Made by a program: the position numbers and the translations under genes. From NCBI GenBank assembly GCA_030583605.1, contig CP129466.1, forward strand, positions 2,487,001 through 2,551,000: a DNA stretch of 64,000 bases. The letters are read 5' to 3'. Below the pieces are notes generated by a model. It ran no database searches, was not told the origin of the DNA, and saw nothing but the letters and a program-made list of their open reading frames with translations. Origin of the DNA: Gammaproteobacteria bacterium. Lineage in GTDB: Bacteria; Pseudomonadota; Gammaproteobacteria; Steroidobacterales; GCA-2729495. Within the stretch, counting starts at the first letter, position 1; the number at the start of each line of letters is the position of its first letter. This document shows positions 55,760-64,000 of this stretch, in pieces.

Positions 55760-56299
55760 ATGAAACGGATGAAGCTGCAACTGTTGTTCCTGGCGCTTGC
55801 GCTGTTCAATGCGCTGCACCGGGCGCTCGCATTTCGTTGCCTTCGACGGATTCTCTACCGGCTTGCAGGCTTCGAGGTCCATGGCTCGGCATCTGTCCAT
55901 GACGTGCGCTTCTTTTCCTTCGGGCGACTTTCGATTGGCGCGGATTCCATCGTCAATCGCGGTTGCTACCTGGACAACCGCAGAGGAATGTCGATCGGCG
56001 ACAGCGTCGTGATTGCCCACGACACGAAGATCTACACGCTCGGTCATGACGTCAACAGTCCCGATTTCGCCACCGCTGGGGCGGGTGTACGGATCGAGGA
56101 CTATGCCGTGCTCTTCAGCAACGTCCTGGTGATGCCTGGAGTCACCATCGGTCGCGGAGCGGTTGTGCTTCCCGGGTCTGTCGTCGCGCACGATGTCGAA
56201 CCAATGTCGATTGTCGGCGGCAATCCGGCAGTGCGCAAAGGTGTGCGCCACGACGTGCACCGAGACAGGGTTCTTCATCATTACTGGTGCGCACCCTGA
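55760..56299 (+). CDS. Hexapeptide-repeat acyltransferase (WcaF/LpxA-fold)
   Basis: 179 aa, left-handed beta-helix transferase that adds acetyl groups to sugars. Seen: an N-terminal hydrophobic stretch (LQLLFLALALFNALHRALAF), then hexapeptide repeats (GRLSIGADSIVNRGC, GMSIGDSVVIAHD with the catalytic-type His, GVTIGRGAVVLPGSVV) and the closing SIVGGNPAVRKG. ATG 55760 is well spaced from AAGGAG (55745-55750); GTG 55742 and ATG 55751 are less likely. Probably O-acetylates the polymer or its subunit. Confidence 0.9.
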   Translation: MKRMKLQLLFLALALFNALHRALAFRCLRRILYRLAGFEVHGSASVHDVRFFSFGRLSIGADSIVNRGCYLDNRRGMSIGDSVVIAHDTKIYTLGHDVNSPDFATAGAGVRIEDYAVLFSNVLVMPGVTIGRGAVVLPGSVVAHDVEPMSIVGGNPAVRKGVRHDVHRDRVLHHYWCAP

Positions 56300-56588
56300 C
56301 ATGTCGCACTGTCGAATCGGACGCGACAGCTGCGCCAGGCCTTAGGCGGGTCTCGACCATGCGTAGCAGTGTCTGCATGATTCCCGGCATTCGAGCCCAG
56401 GATGTGGATGAGCAACCACGACGAGCTGCACTGTGGTCCCGCGCATGTTCGGGACCTGCGTCCCTGGCCAGCCGCGGTCATGCGGTCAGCTGCTTGGCGC
56501 GACGGCATCGCTGTCAGCGGGCCAGGGTCGTGGCCAGGGCCGGCAGGCGATCGCCACATTAAATGAACTGATACGCAAGGGAGGAAGC

Positions 56589-57566
56589 ATGGCCTCGGTC
56601 CGGTTCTCTTGTCCACAATGCGGATTTCTGCAGGACACCTCCGTGCAGACAGCCAATTGCACGAACTGCGGCCACGCGTATCTCGCGGATGGCAATGTCT
56701 ACAATCTGGTGTCCGGCGCCACCGATCGCAAGCACGAGCAGGCTTTCTACGACGCGGCATACGAGAATCGAGGCGCAACAAGACCGAGATCAATCGAGGA
56801 AAGCGTCAGTCTTTGGGACAAGCGCCATCAGCCCGAGCTCGCCGTTGTCCGCGATGCGGTAGGCAACGTGTCGGGCCTGGATGTCCTCCTGCTCGGCAAC
56901 GGCGCGTCGGAGAAGGAGCTCGCGTTCCTGCTGCAGCGGCCACGCACACTGGTGTATTCGGATCTGTCGGTACAGGCTTCGCTGAAGATTCAGGCCCGGT
57001 ACAGCTTCGATGAATTCCGCGATCGAATGCTGTTCGCAGCCGTGGATGCGCAGTCGATACCGTTCGCGGACGAGTCCTTCGACGTCGTCTACGGCTTCGC
57101 ATTCGTGCATCACCTGCCTGATGTTGCGGGTTTCATTCGGCAAGTCCACCGGATCCTCCGGCCGGGTGGCCATGCGGTTTTCATGGACGATGCGTATGCG
57201 CCCATCTGGCACAAGGCCAAGCAATCCGTACTCAAGCCATTGATGCGTTACAGCCATCGAACGTCAGGCATCTCGCCGGAAGATTACCGGTTCTCCATGA
57301 GTGGCGGATTTCGCGAGAAGGATCTCGCCGAGATGATCGTGGCAACCGGCGCAGAGCCCTGGTTTCGACGAATCTCGCTCATCACCTTCCTCGTCTTCCG
57401 GGCCGCCGAAAAGCTGCTGCCGGCCACGGCGTCGCGCCGGCTGCAGTCAAGTCACGTACCCGACGTCACGTGCGCCACGGACCGGGCACTTGCACGGCTC
57501 AGCCTGTTCCGCAACAACCAGATCAGACTGATTTGGGGTTTTTCCCGCCCCGGGCGTAGCTCCTGA
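56589..57566 (+). CDS. Zinc-ribbon plus class I SAM-dependent methyltransferase
   Basis: 325 aa. Seen: an N-terminal zinc ribbon (CPQC and CTNC, residues ~8-11 and 27-30), then a class I methyltransferase fold with VLLLGNGASEKELAFLL (SAM loop), SIPFADESFDVVYGFAFVHH (motif II region) and RILRPGGHAVFMDDAY. ATG 56589 follows GGGAGG. Sits last in the rightward run, 289 bp after the acyltransferase; I see no gene in that gap. O-methylation of a sugar is the natural guess; a ribbon of this kind also occurs in RNA methyltransferases. Confidence 0.82.
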   Translation: MASVRFSCPQCGFLQDTSVQTANCTNCGHAYLADGNVYNLVSGATDRKHEQAFYDAAYENRGATRPRSIEESVSLWDKRHQPELAVVRDAVGNVSGLDVLLLGNGASEKELAFLLQRPRTLVYSDLSVQASLKIQARYSFDEFRDRMLFAAVDAQSIPFADESFDVVYGFAFVHHLPDVAGFIRQVHRILRPGGHAVFMDDAYAPIWHKAKQSVLKPLMRYSHRTSGISPEDYRFSMSGGFREKDLAEMIVATGAEPWFRRISLITFLVFRAAEKLLPATASRRLQSSHVPDVTCATDRALARLSLFRNNQIRLIWGFSRPGRSS

Positions 57567-57621
57567 GCGCCACGCGCGAGGCCGTCGGGATTTGCTGGCC
57601 GCGCGTGGAGTAGCGTATGCC

Positions 57622-58779
57622 TCACGTGCGCCCGAGGATCGAGCGGTAAATCTCCTCATAGCGCTGCACGCAGCCGTCCATCGAGAAGCGGGACTCAACG
57701 GCTTCGCGCCCACGCCGGCCCATGGCCGTCCGAACTTCGTCGTTCTCCAGCAGCCGGATGACATGCGACGCGGCGACGGCTGCATCGTTGTCTGCCACCA
57801 GGTGGCCCTCCACGCCCTCGTGGATCAACTCACGCGTGCCCCCGCCGTGCGTGGCGACCACGGGAATTCCGCAGGCCATTGCCTCGAGCACCGAGTTGGA
57901 CAGGCCCTCTTCGATCACCCGGAAGTTCGTGAACAGGCATGCCACGTCCAGCAATTGCGTGACGTGGTCTGCGTCCAGACGCCGGCCCGCCAGGACGACG
58001 CTCCGCTCGAGCCCGAGGGCGGCACGGCGTGCCTCGACGATGCCGCGCAGCGGACCGTCGCCGACGACGATAAAGCCGGTGTCCGGCCGCGCGGCGGCGA
58101 CACGGGCAGCCATGGCGAGGAACGCCTCGTGGTCCTTGTAGACCGAGAGGGTCGCGACCATGCCGACAACCCGCCGGAAGCCGGTGAGCCCGAGTTCCGA
58201 GCGCAGTCGCGCATCCCGGGCCGGATCCGGCGTGAACCGTGCGAGGTCTATGCCGTTGTAAATCACCCGGAAACCCGGGCGTCGCTGACGAAAGCGACTG
58301 TCGAAGCCCGCCTCCGAGTTGGACACCAGCACGTCGCAGGCGCGCGCCTGCACGAGGCGGCACACCCGGTATAGCCAGTTCGGGTCGCTGCCGTCGCGGA
58401 TGGCCGAGGATACGTGGGGAATTCCGGTGAGGCGGGCGGCCGCAATGCCGAACATGCTCGCGAGGTTCAGGAACGAGTGGATCACGTCGATGCGCTCGCG
58501 ATGCAGGAGGTCGACAAGGCGTCTGAGTGGACCGGGAAGGTCCCATCGCCCCTGCCGCCCGAGGCTGGCCATGGTCACGTGCGGCGCCGCTGCGAGATCC
58601 CGCGCGAACCCGTCAGCGGCACCGTCCTGCGCGCCGATGGTCACGACGGTAACCGCGTAGCGCGCGGGATCGAGATGGCGCGCAAGCAGGGTGACCTGCC
58701 GCTCTGCGCCACCGACCTGCAGCGATGGCACGAGCAGCATCAGCCGCAGGCGTTCCACGGCCGGGGCTGACCCGCTCAC
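57622..58779 (-). CDS. Glycosyltransferase family 4-type
   Basis: 385 aa. Seen: LVPSLQVGGAERQVTLLARH (typical GT4 N-terminus with GGAE), VIHSFLNLASMFGIAAARL, VIYNGIDLARF, GMVATLSVYKDHEAFLAMA and the nucleotide-sugar site NFRVIEEGLSNSVLEAMACG. The GTG start overlaps the stop of the beta-helix gene by 4 bp (GTGA). Last of five leftward genes of the polysaccharide locus, convergent with the methyltransferase. Confidence 0.92.
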   Translation of the reverse strand: MSGSAPAVERLRLMLLVPSLQVGGAERQVTLLARHLDPARYAVTVVTIGAQDGAADGFARDLAAAPHVTMASLGRQGRWDLPGPLRRLVDLLHRERIDVIHSFLNLASMFGIAAARLTGIPHVSSAIRDGSDPNWLYRVCRLVQARACDVLVSNSEAGFDSRFRQRRPGFRVIYNGIDLARFTPDPARDARLRSELGLTGFRRVVGMVATLSVYKDHEAFLAMAARVAAARPDTGFIVVGDGPLRGIVEARRAALGLERSVVLAGRRLDADHVTQLLDVACLFTNFRVIEEGLSNSVLEAMACGIPVVATHGGGTRELIHEGVEGHLVADNDAAVAASHVIRLLENDEVRTAMGRRGREAVESRFSMDGCVQRYEEIYRSILGRT

Positions 58780-60521
58780 GGCGTGACGGCCCACCCGGTG
58801 CCCGGAGCGCCGGGCCCGAAGCCTGCCCCGATGTTCACGGTCCCGCCCAGCCGCTGCAGGCCGGGCACGTCGAACGACTCGCCGGCTCCCAGGGCCGGAC
58901 TGCCCACCCGCAGGGCGAAGTCACCCGTGGCCGCATCACGGAACAGGGGATCGGCCTCGGCATTGCGTTCGACGACATCGCCGTTGCGGCCCACCAACCG
59001 CCCGAATGGCACGGCACCGCGCCCTCGATACAGCACGGTAACCGGGCGCCCGCCGTTGAAGGCGATGTTGCCGGCGATCATCACGGGCCCGACACTCGGG
59101 TCGTCGTCGATGACGACGCATGCGCCGCGGCGCGACGCCACGGCGTCACGCCCGCAGTCGGCCATGATGTTGCCCACGACGCGATGCCCGCTGCTCACCG
59201 CAAACCGGCCTGCGCGGAATTCCACCGCGGTGTCGGCGGTGCCGGCCATCGTGTTGTTGGCAATGACGTTGTCGCGACTCCAGGCGTAAGGCTGCAGGCT
59301 GAAACACTGGCCCGTCGGATTCCGTCGCGCGCCGCTGTTCACCGTGGAATGACAGCGGTTCCCGACGACGAAGTTGCCGTCCCCGTTGATCTGCGCCCTC
59401 ACGGAGAAGTCGTGCATCGTGTTGTCGAAGAACACGTTGCCGCGCGCAAGTCCGGGGCCTGCGCCATCAACTCCGAAGGGCCGGCAATAGTCGAAGTACC
59501 CGCTCCCCGGCCCGCAATGAAACTCGTTGGCGTACACCAGATTGTCGTTGACGCCAGGGGCGTCAGGCCGGGCTGCATCCAGGTACACCCCGTTGTGTGA
59601 CCAGGCAACAATCTGGTTGTGGTGCACCCGGGACGATCGTACGCCCCCGTTGAAGTGCACGCCTTCGCCCGATACGGCGACTTTGTAGCCGACCCGGCCC
59701 CAGCGGATGCCGCTGTCGATCACGTTGTCATGGATATCCAGGCCGGTGATGCCCGGGGCCGTGAAGGACTGGGGGTGGATACCGCTGGCGCTGTCGAGGC
59801 CGATCACGCAGTTGCGCACGACGATGTCGGCCGACGCGCCGCGGATCTCCAGGGCGCCCCAGCGACCGCCCTCGAGCGCAAGGCCGTCCACGACGACGTG
59901 GCGCGCATCCTCCAGGTACAGCGGCGCCCGCGGCTCGCGCCGCAACAGCTGCATCCCCGAGATCGAGCGGAAGACCTGCGCCGGATTGCCGGCCGGCGAG
60001 CACAGACTGAGCGTCCCCGCTGCCTGGAACCACTCCACCCGGGCGCCCTCGAGTTTCCGGCATACGTCACCGGCGACCTGCGCTTTGCCGAGTGCCCGGC
60101 GCCCGTCGAGCAGCAGCACGGCCGGGTCGCCCTCGGCGAGATCCGTCGTGTCATAGACCCAGACATCCCCGTTCGCGCGCCGCCAGCGCGCGGGATCGAG
60201 GCCGCCCGGAAGCGGATTCTCCACGCGGATGCGCGGCGGCGCCCCGGCGCCGTAAGCGCCCAGCAACAACGGTGCCGTGGCGGATGTCCCCGTGGGACGC
60301 ACCAAGACCATGCCGCGCCAGAGCGTCCCGCGACGCTGCAGATAGCGGTTGCCGCCCGTGAAGGTCCGCACGCTCGCCCAGCTGCAGAACGGGTCGTCCG
60401 CCGAACCGGACCCCGGACAGCCGCTGTCGCGGGAGGGATCCACATGCACATCCGCTGCCCACGCGGCCGGACCGGTTCCGGCGAGGACGAAAGCAGCGAC
60501 GGCCAGCAGCAGGAATCTCAT
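58776..60521 (-). CDS. Secreted right-handed beta-helix (PbH1) protein
   Basis: 581 aa. Seen: signal peptide (FLLLAVAAFVLAGTGPAAWA, cut near 22), an N-terminal capping region with DPSRDSGCPGSGSADDPFCS, then repeated parallel beta-helix rungs (VVVDGLALEGG, IVVRNCVIG, LDIHDNVIDSG, VHHNQIVAWSHNGVYLDAA, NVFFDNTMHD, NVIANNTMAGT, VVGNIMAD, MIAGNIAF) and a C-terminal GSPALGAG often seen in such proteins. Polysaccharide lyases, epimerases and surface carbohydrate-binding proteins share this fold. In the periplasm it could edit the polymer (inference). 4 bp gap from the upstream glycosyltransferase. Confidence 0.9.
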   Translation of the reverse strand: MRFLLLAVAAFVLAGTGPAAWAADVHVDPSRDSGCPGSGSADDPFCSWASVRTFTGGNRYLQRRGTLWRGMVLVRPTGTSATAPLLLGAYGAGAPPRIRVENPLPGGLDPARWRRANGDVWVYDTTDLAEGDPAVLLLDGRRALGKAQVAGDVCRKLEGARVEWFQAAGTLSLCSPAGNPAQVFRSISGMQLLRREPRAPLYLEDARHVVVDGLALEGGRWGALEIRGASADIVVRNCVIGLDSASGIHPQSFTAPGITGLDIHDNVIDSGIRWGRVGYKVAVSGEGVHFNGGVRSSRVHHNQIVAWSHNGVYLDAARPDAPGVNDNLVYANEFHCGPGSGYFDYCRPFGVDGAGPGLARGNVFFDNTMHDFSVRAQINGDGNFVVGNRCHSTVNSGARRNPTGQCFSLQPYAWSRDNVIANNTMAGTADTAVEFRAGRFAVSSGHRVVGNIMADCGRDAVASRRGACVVIDDDPSVGPVMIAGNIAFNGGRPVTVLYRGRGAVPFGRLVGRNGDVVERNAEADPLFRDAATGDFALRVGSPALGAGESFDVPGLQRLGGTVNIGAGFGPGAPGTGWAVTP

Positions 60522-60525
60522 GGTG

Positions 60526-61632
60526 CTACGGAGCGCCGGGCACGAGCCGGGCGAGCAAGTCCTGGTAACGCGCTGCGACGGCAGCGGGACTGAAGGTGCG
60601 CTCGAAGCAGGCGCGGATCGGCGCCGGATCGGGGCCGGGACCCTGCATGAGGCCTTGCACCCGCTCGCGCAGCTCCGCCTCGGATTGCACCACGGCCCCG
60701 AGCCCGTTGCGCGCAATCATGTCGTCGGGGTCCACGAACGAGACGATGGGCACGCCCCGGCGCATGGCCTGGAGAAACACGTTCGGAAAGCCTTCCATGG
60801 CCGACGTACTCACCAGCATACGACAGCGCGCGAAGATCTCGTCCACCTCGGCAAAGGGCCGGAAACCATGGAACTCGAGGTTCGGCACGCCTCGCGCCGC
60901 CTCTTCAACCTGGTCGCAGAGGGCTGAGTCCGGGGTGCGCGGGCCCACCATCGTGAACCGCAGCCCGGGCAAGGCGCGGGCCAGCTCCACGAACATCATC
61001 GGGCGCTTGATAGACCGCAAACGTCCTACCCACAGCACCGTGTCACGTCGTGCACCGGGAGCTGGTGCCGGACGTGAATCCATGAAATTCGGAATGACGA
61101 CGCCCTCCCGGCCGTGGTGATGCGCGAGCAGCTCCCGCTGGTGCCGGTTCTGCACCACGATGGCGTCGGCGTGGCGCAATCCAAAGCGGAACAGCCAGCG
61201 GTCGCGGGCGAAACGCAGGTCGATGGGGCTCGGCATGAAATCCGAGTCGGCGGCACCCGCATAGACAAAGCGAAACGATCGGCGACGGCGCTTGAGCGCC
61301 AGCAGGCCCGGCACGAAGCCCGCCGCGCGCGTGTAGTAGACGTCCGCCGCCGCGCGGTCGATGGCGGCTGCGATACCCGTCCACCGCGGGTGGACGAACC
61401 GCAATCCCGGCAGACCCGCGTCCGGCCGATAAGCCTTGAACACGCGGAAACCCTCGACCACCTCGCCGTCCGGCTGGCCGTAGTCGGCTGTCACGAAACT
61501 CGCGTCGTGGCCGAGACCGCGCAGCAGTCGCGCAATCTGTACCTGTTGCACTTCGGCGCCACCGATCTCCTCGACCTCCGTGTCGCCCTTCAGAACCGGA
61601 TACGCCGTCATGCACACGAAGCACAGATGCAT
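60526..61632 (-). CDS. Glycosyltransferase family 4-type
   Basis: 368 aa. Seen: LCFVCMTAYPVL, GGAEVQQVQIARLLRGLGHD, YYTRAAGFVPGLLALKRRR, VVIPNFMDSRP, VLWVGRLRSIKRPMMFVELA and the C-terminal STSAMEGFPNVFLQAMRRGVP, which holds the conserved E-x-FP site. ATG 61632 begins at the family N-terminus and lies 10 bp after the membrane-protein stop; the frame upstream belongs to another gene. Probably adds one sugar of the repeat unit at the inner membrane. Confidence 0.92.
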   Translation of the reverse strand: MHLCFVCMTAYPVLKGDTEVEEIGGAEVQQVQIARLLRGLGHDASFVTADYGQPDGEVVEGFRVFKAYRPDAGLPGLRFVHPRWTGIAAAIDRAAADVYYTRAAGFVPGLLALKRRRRSFRFVYAGAADSDFMPSPIDLRFARDRWLFRFGLRHADAIVVQNRHQRELLAHHHGREGVVIPNFMDSRPAPAPGARRDTVLWVGRLRSIKRPMMFVELARALPGLRFTMVGPRTPDSALCDQVEEAARGVPNLEFHGFRPFAEVDEIFARCRMLVSTSAMEGFPNVFLQAMRRGVPIVSFVDPDDMIARNGLGAVVQSEAELRERVQGLMQGPGPDPAPIRACFERTFSPAAVAARYQDLLARLVPGAP

Positions 61633-61642
61633 GGGCGCAGCC

Positions 61643-63082
61643 TCAGGGCGACAGGCCCGCGACGGCATCCGCGGCCTCGAACACCGCGATGTCCCCGGCG
61701 GCAAACAGCTCCCGGAAGGGTGCACCCGCCGCGAATACATCCGCCAGGCCGCCTGCCGCCAGAGACCGGTCCAGGAAGACATAGCGCACGCCGTTGTCAC
61801 GCATGAACTGCGCCAGGAAGCCCGGCTCCGCGACACGACCGCGGATCGCCATGCGGTCGAATGTCAGCGCCTTCGAGCCATGACCTGCGGCCACCAGGAC
61901 CAGCGGCGTGTAGAAGACGAGCGGCGAGAATCCCACCTGCGGCAGCACGAGTGCGCGGCCGGCAAGTCCCCGCTCCCGGACCCAGCGGAAAATATTCTCC
62001 CAGCCCCGGGCCAGCCGGCGCCGCCGCACCACATTGAACTCGCGCCAGATGAAGACCGCACACGCTGCCGCGACGAGGCCGGCGGCCACCAGCCATGGTA
62101 CCTGTCGGGGGAGCGCACCCGCGACCAGCCAGGCCACGAATGGGCTCGCGAAGTACATGTGGTTCACGCTGTTGCCCATCACCCAGAGGAACGCGAGCAC
62201 CACGCAACCCGTCGCGAGGCCCGCCGCCAGCGCGAACGGCGGCAACGCGGGCGGTGCCGCGATCCAGGCGGCAGCAGCCAGGAACAGCCAGGGACATGCC
62301 TTGGCAATCTGTCCGGGGTCACCGAACTCCAGCCGCTGGCGCTCCTGTTGTCCGAAGCGCATGTGTACCCGTACGCGCCGCCAGTGGTCGGCAATGACTC
62401 GTCCGTACTGGCCGCCGGTAACCAGCCAGGCGAGGGCGAGGCCACCCAGTGTCGCCGTGACGAGGTGCAGGTACACGGGGTAGCCCGCCAGTGCGAGGAC
62501 AGCACCCACGATGGGCGCGAGGATGAACAGTACCTGGGTGACCATGCGCTGCGCCAGCAAGGCCAGTGCGGCACAAACCGCCGCAGCCACCACCCACGCC
62601 ACGCTCCCGCCGAGCCCGTAACGCACCATCGCCAGGCCGAACAGCGTGAGCCACAGCAATCCCAGCGGTCGCGGCGTCAGCGAGGCCGCGGTCACCGCAT
62701 TGATCGGTGTGAGCAGCAGCACCAGGGCCCCGAGCGTGGCGGCCCCGGGCCTGAGCCCGAGCACCGCTACTCCCCCGACCGCCACCACCGCCGCGGTGAC
62801 GAGATCCGTCAGCATTGGCAACTGCATGAGGCCGCGGTAGCCGACCCGTGGCAACAAGGCAATCTGCCACATCAGCAGCGGCGGCAACTGCAGCCGCTCG
62901 GGTTCGCCGGTGGTGTAGTAGAAACGAAGCTCTGGAAACAGGGCGCGCTGCGCTCTCACCTCGCGCGCCACCCGCAGGTAGGTGAACGCATCGCCCACGG
63001 TGGGCTGGTCGTTCACGCGGGTCATGCGGTACGCATGCAGGGCGACGACCAGCAGCAGCAGGAACGCGACGAGCCAGGTCAT
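61643..63082 (-). CDS. Multi-spanning membrane protein, GT-C-like
   Basis: 479 aa with about 11-13 hydrophobic segments. Seen: an N-terminal helix (WLVAFLLLLVVALHAYRM), then a periplasmic loop with acidic GDAFTYLRVAREV and FYYTTGEPERLQLPPLLMW, many helices, and a soluble C-terminal part. GT-C glycosyltransferases and polymerases have this form, with an acidic residue in the first loop, but I cannot place it in a named family. The start overlaps the stop of the ligase-like gene (ATGA). Likely works on lipid-linked sugars. Confidence 0.75.
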   Translation of the reverse strand: MTWLVAFLLLLVVALHAYRMTRVNDQPTVGDAFTYLRVAREVRAQRALFPELRFYYTTGEPERLQLPPLLMWQIALLPRVGYRGLMQLPMLTDLVTAAVVAVGGVAVLGLRPGAATLGALVLLLTPINAVTAASLTPRPLGLLWLTLFGLAMVRYGLGGSVAWVVAAAVCAALALLAQRMVTQVLFILAPIVGAVLALAGYPVYLHLVTATLGGLALAWLVTGGQYGRVIADHWRRVRVHMRFGQQERQRLEFGDPGQIAKACPWLFLAAAAWIAAPPALPPFALAAGLATGCVVLAFLWVMGNSVNHMYFASPFVAWLVAGALPRQVPWLVAAGLVAAACAVFIWREFNVVRRRRLARGWENIFRWVRERGLAGRALVLPQVGFSPLVFYTPLVLVAAGHGSKALTFDRMAIRGRVAEPGFLAQFMRDNGVRYVFLDRSLAAGGLADVFAAGAPFRELFAAGDIAVFEAADAVAGLSP

Positions 63083-64000
63083 GAACGCCTGCTTGCAACA
63101 GCGGGCGCTTCGGCTCCGCCCCCCTTCGCGTCGGCGGGACCCCTCGCCGCGGATCCCGCCACCGGGGAAATTGGCCCGGCTCGTTGCGCGGCGGCCAGCG
63201 CCCGCTCCACCATCGCCTGGCGCCAGGCCTGGTGGTGCAGGGCAAACAGCAGGCCGATGAGTGTCGAGGTCGCGAGTTCGGGCGTGAACAGACCGCCGTT
63301 GTGGAACAACGCGTTTGCCATGACGCCGAGGAGAGCCACGGTCACGCCGAGAAATTGCAGGCGCAACGCCGGCTGATCACGGGTGAACGACCTGGCGACG
63401 CGGGCCGCGCGCCACATGGCCGCGAGCGCCACCGCCAGGAGGCCCCAGCCGGCCACGCCACCGCGCACGCCGATGTTGATGTAATGATTGTGCGGTGCTA
63501 TCACGTCGGCGACATCCTGCGCCGAGAGGATCGCGCCGGACCCGAGCACCTCCTTCGCGTACTCAGCCTTGGTAGGCCCGACCAGCGGGTGCTTGAGCAC
63601 GCTGGTGATGCCGTGGACCTGGTACATGACGCGGTCAACGACCTCGGCCAGATCGGTGCCCCCGAAGCGGTCCGCCAGCGTACCGTGGGCATAAGCCGAC
63701 GTGGTCAGCACACGGGCGTCGGGGACACGGCTGCCGATCAGGCGCTGCGCGAGGAAAAAGGCAACCGCCAGGACCAGGAGAAGCGAGATGTTGCGGGCAC
63801 TCTGACCCGTCTTGAAGAGCATGAACAGGGCACCGAGGAGCAGTACGGCGGCCGAAGATCGTTCCGCGTTCAGAAACAGCCCGATGAACAACACCACGAT
63901 GGCAATCAGCCAGACGATCGACCTGTCCGTGAAGAACAGGACGATAACGATAAACGGGAATCCCGCGAGCAGATAGGAAAAAATGTGCGGCGGCCCATAG
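63079..64000 (-). CDS. O-antigen ligase/Wzy-like polymerase (N-terminus beyond window)
   Basis: About 306 codons visible, open at the right edge. Integral membrane protein that joins or polymerises undecaprenyl-linked glycans. Seen: several hydrophobic helices, a large periplasmic loop (HGTLADRFGGTD ... HPLVGPTKAEYAKEVLG) and the family signature APHNHYINIGVRGGVAGWG of Wzy_C-type proteins, then more helices and a cytoplasmic Ala/Gly-rich tail. First visible gene of the leftward run that continues through 57.6 kb; overlaps the next gene by 4 bp. Confidence 0.88.
   Translation of the reverse strand, partial: YGPPHIFSYLLAGFPFIVIVLFFTDRSIVWLIAIVVLFIGLFLNAERSSAAVLLLGALFMLFKTGQSARNISLLLVLAVAFFLAQRLIGSRVPDARVLTTSAYAHGTLADRFGGTDLAEVVDRVMYQVHGITSVLKHPLVGPTKAEYAKEVLGSGAILSAQDVADVIAPHNHYINIGVRGGVAGWGLLAVALAAMWRAARVARSFTRDQPALRLQFLGVTVALLGVMANALFHNGGLFTPELATSTLIGLLFALHHQAWRQAMVERALAAAQRAGPISPVAGSAARGPADAKGGGAEAPAVASRRS

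Noticed and set aside
56287..56588. Possible small gene between acyltransferase and methyltransferase
   Set aside because: Frames are short, Arg/Cys-rich and without ribosome sites or recognisable motifs.

Overview
The window is high-GC bacterial DNA, dense with genes and often translationally coupled. It carries outer-membrane TonB receptors, a porin, lipoproteins, glutaminyl-tRNA synthetase (glnS), a HiPIP, an RND pump and many REP/BIME-type palindromes with GTAGGAGC-type cores. Together these point to a Gram-negative, probably a gammaproteobacterium of the Xanthomonas/Nevskia/Steroidobacter kind. The class assignment is fairly firm by gene content; the family is a guess. No tRNA, rRNA, CRISPR array, phage or transposase gene was seen.

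Region 1 (1-19.5 kb) looks like one catabolic island made of four transcription units that leave two divergent promoters. Leftward from 7.9 kb: a Tat-exported molybdenum hydroxylase large subunit, an FGE-like lipoprotein, a Tat-exported flavin amine oxidase, an HpaB/4-hydroxybutyryl-CoA dehydratase-like enzyme and an aldehyde dehydrogenase. Rightward from 7.9 kb: an MFS carrier, a complete Opp/Dpp-type ABC transporter core and a DUF1330 protein. Leftward from 17.4 kb: a GntR/UTRA regulator, the missing solute-binding protein and a second MFS carrier. Rightward from 17.4 kb: a nitrilase-superfamily protein whose catalytic Cys is Ser, and an aldo/keto reductase. Both divergent promoters contain the same sequence, TCATG-N3-ATATGATAA, so I predict a single GntR-controlled regulon for uptake and oxidation of an amine or N-heterocyclic compound.

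Region 2 (19.5-34.5 kb) holds a TonB receptor with a spinster-type MFS carrier, a porin with a small lipoprotein, a rhomboid protease, a stand-alone receiver domain with Glu at the phosphorylation site, and a type II DMSO-reductase-family molybdoenzyme (alpha, chaperone, beta, no gamma) next to moeA and a HiPIP.

Region 3 (34.5-48.5 kb) holds an RND efflux pair, glnS, an SDR, a second TonB receptor, an unrecognised 131-aa protein and a hydantoinase-like amidohydrolase. Tandem REP arrays separate these genes; the most regular has five units of exactly 130 bp. In two places in the window (1734 and 40023) the REP core itself supplies the stop codon of the neighbouring gene.

Region 4 (48.5-64 kb) is a surface or exopolysaccharide locus: an S1 protease coupled to an asparagine-synthase-type amidotransferase, four family-4-type glycosyltransferases, heparinase II/III-like, hexapeptide acyltransferase, methyltransferase and beta-helix proteins, a multi-spanning membrane protein, and an O-antigen-ligase-like protein that runs off the right edge. 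Both window ends cut genes (aldehyde dehydrogenase on the left, ligase on the right).
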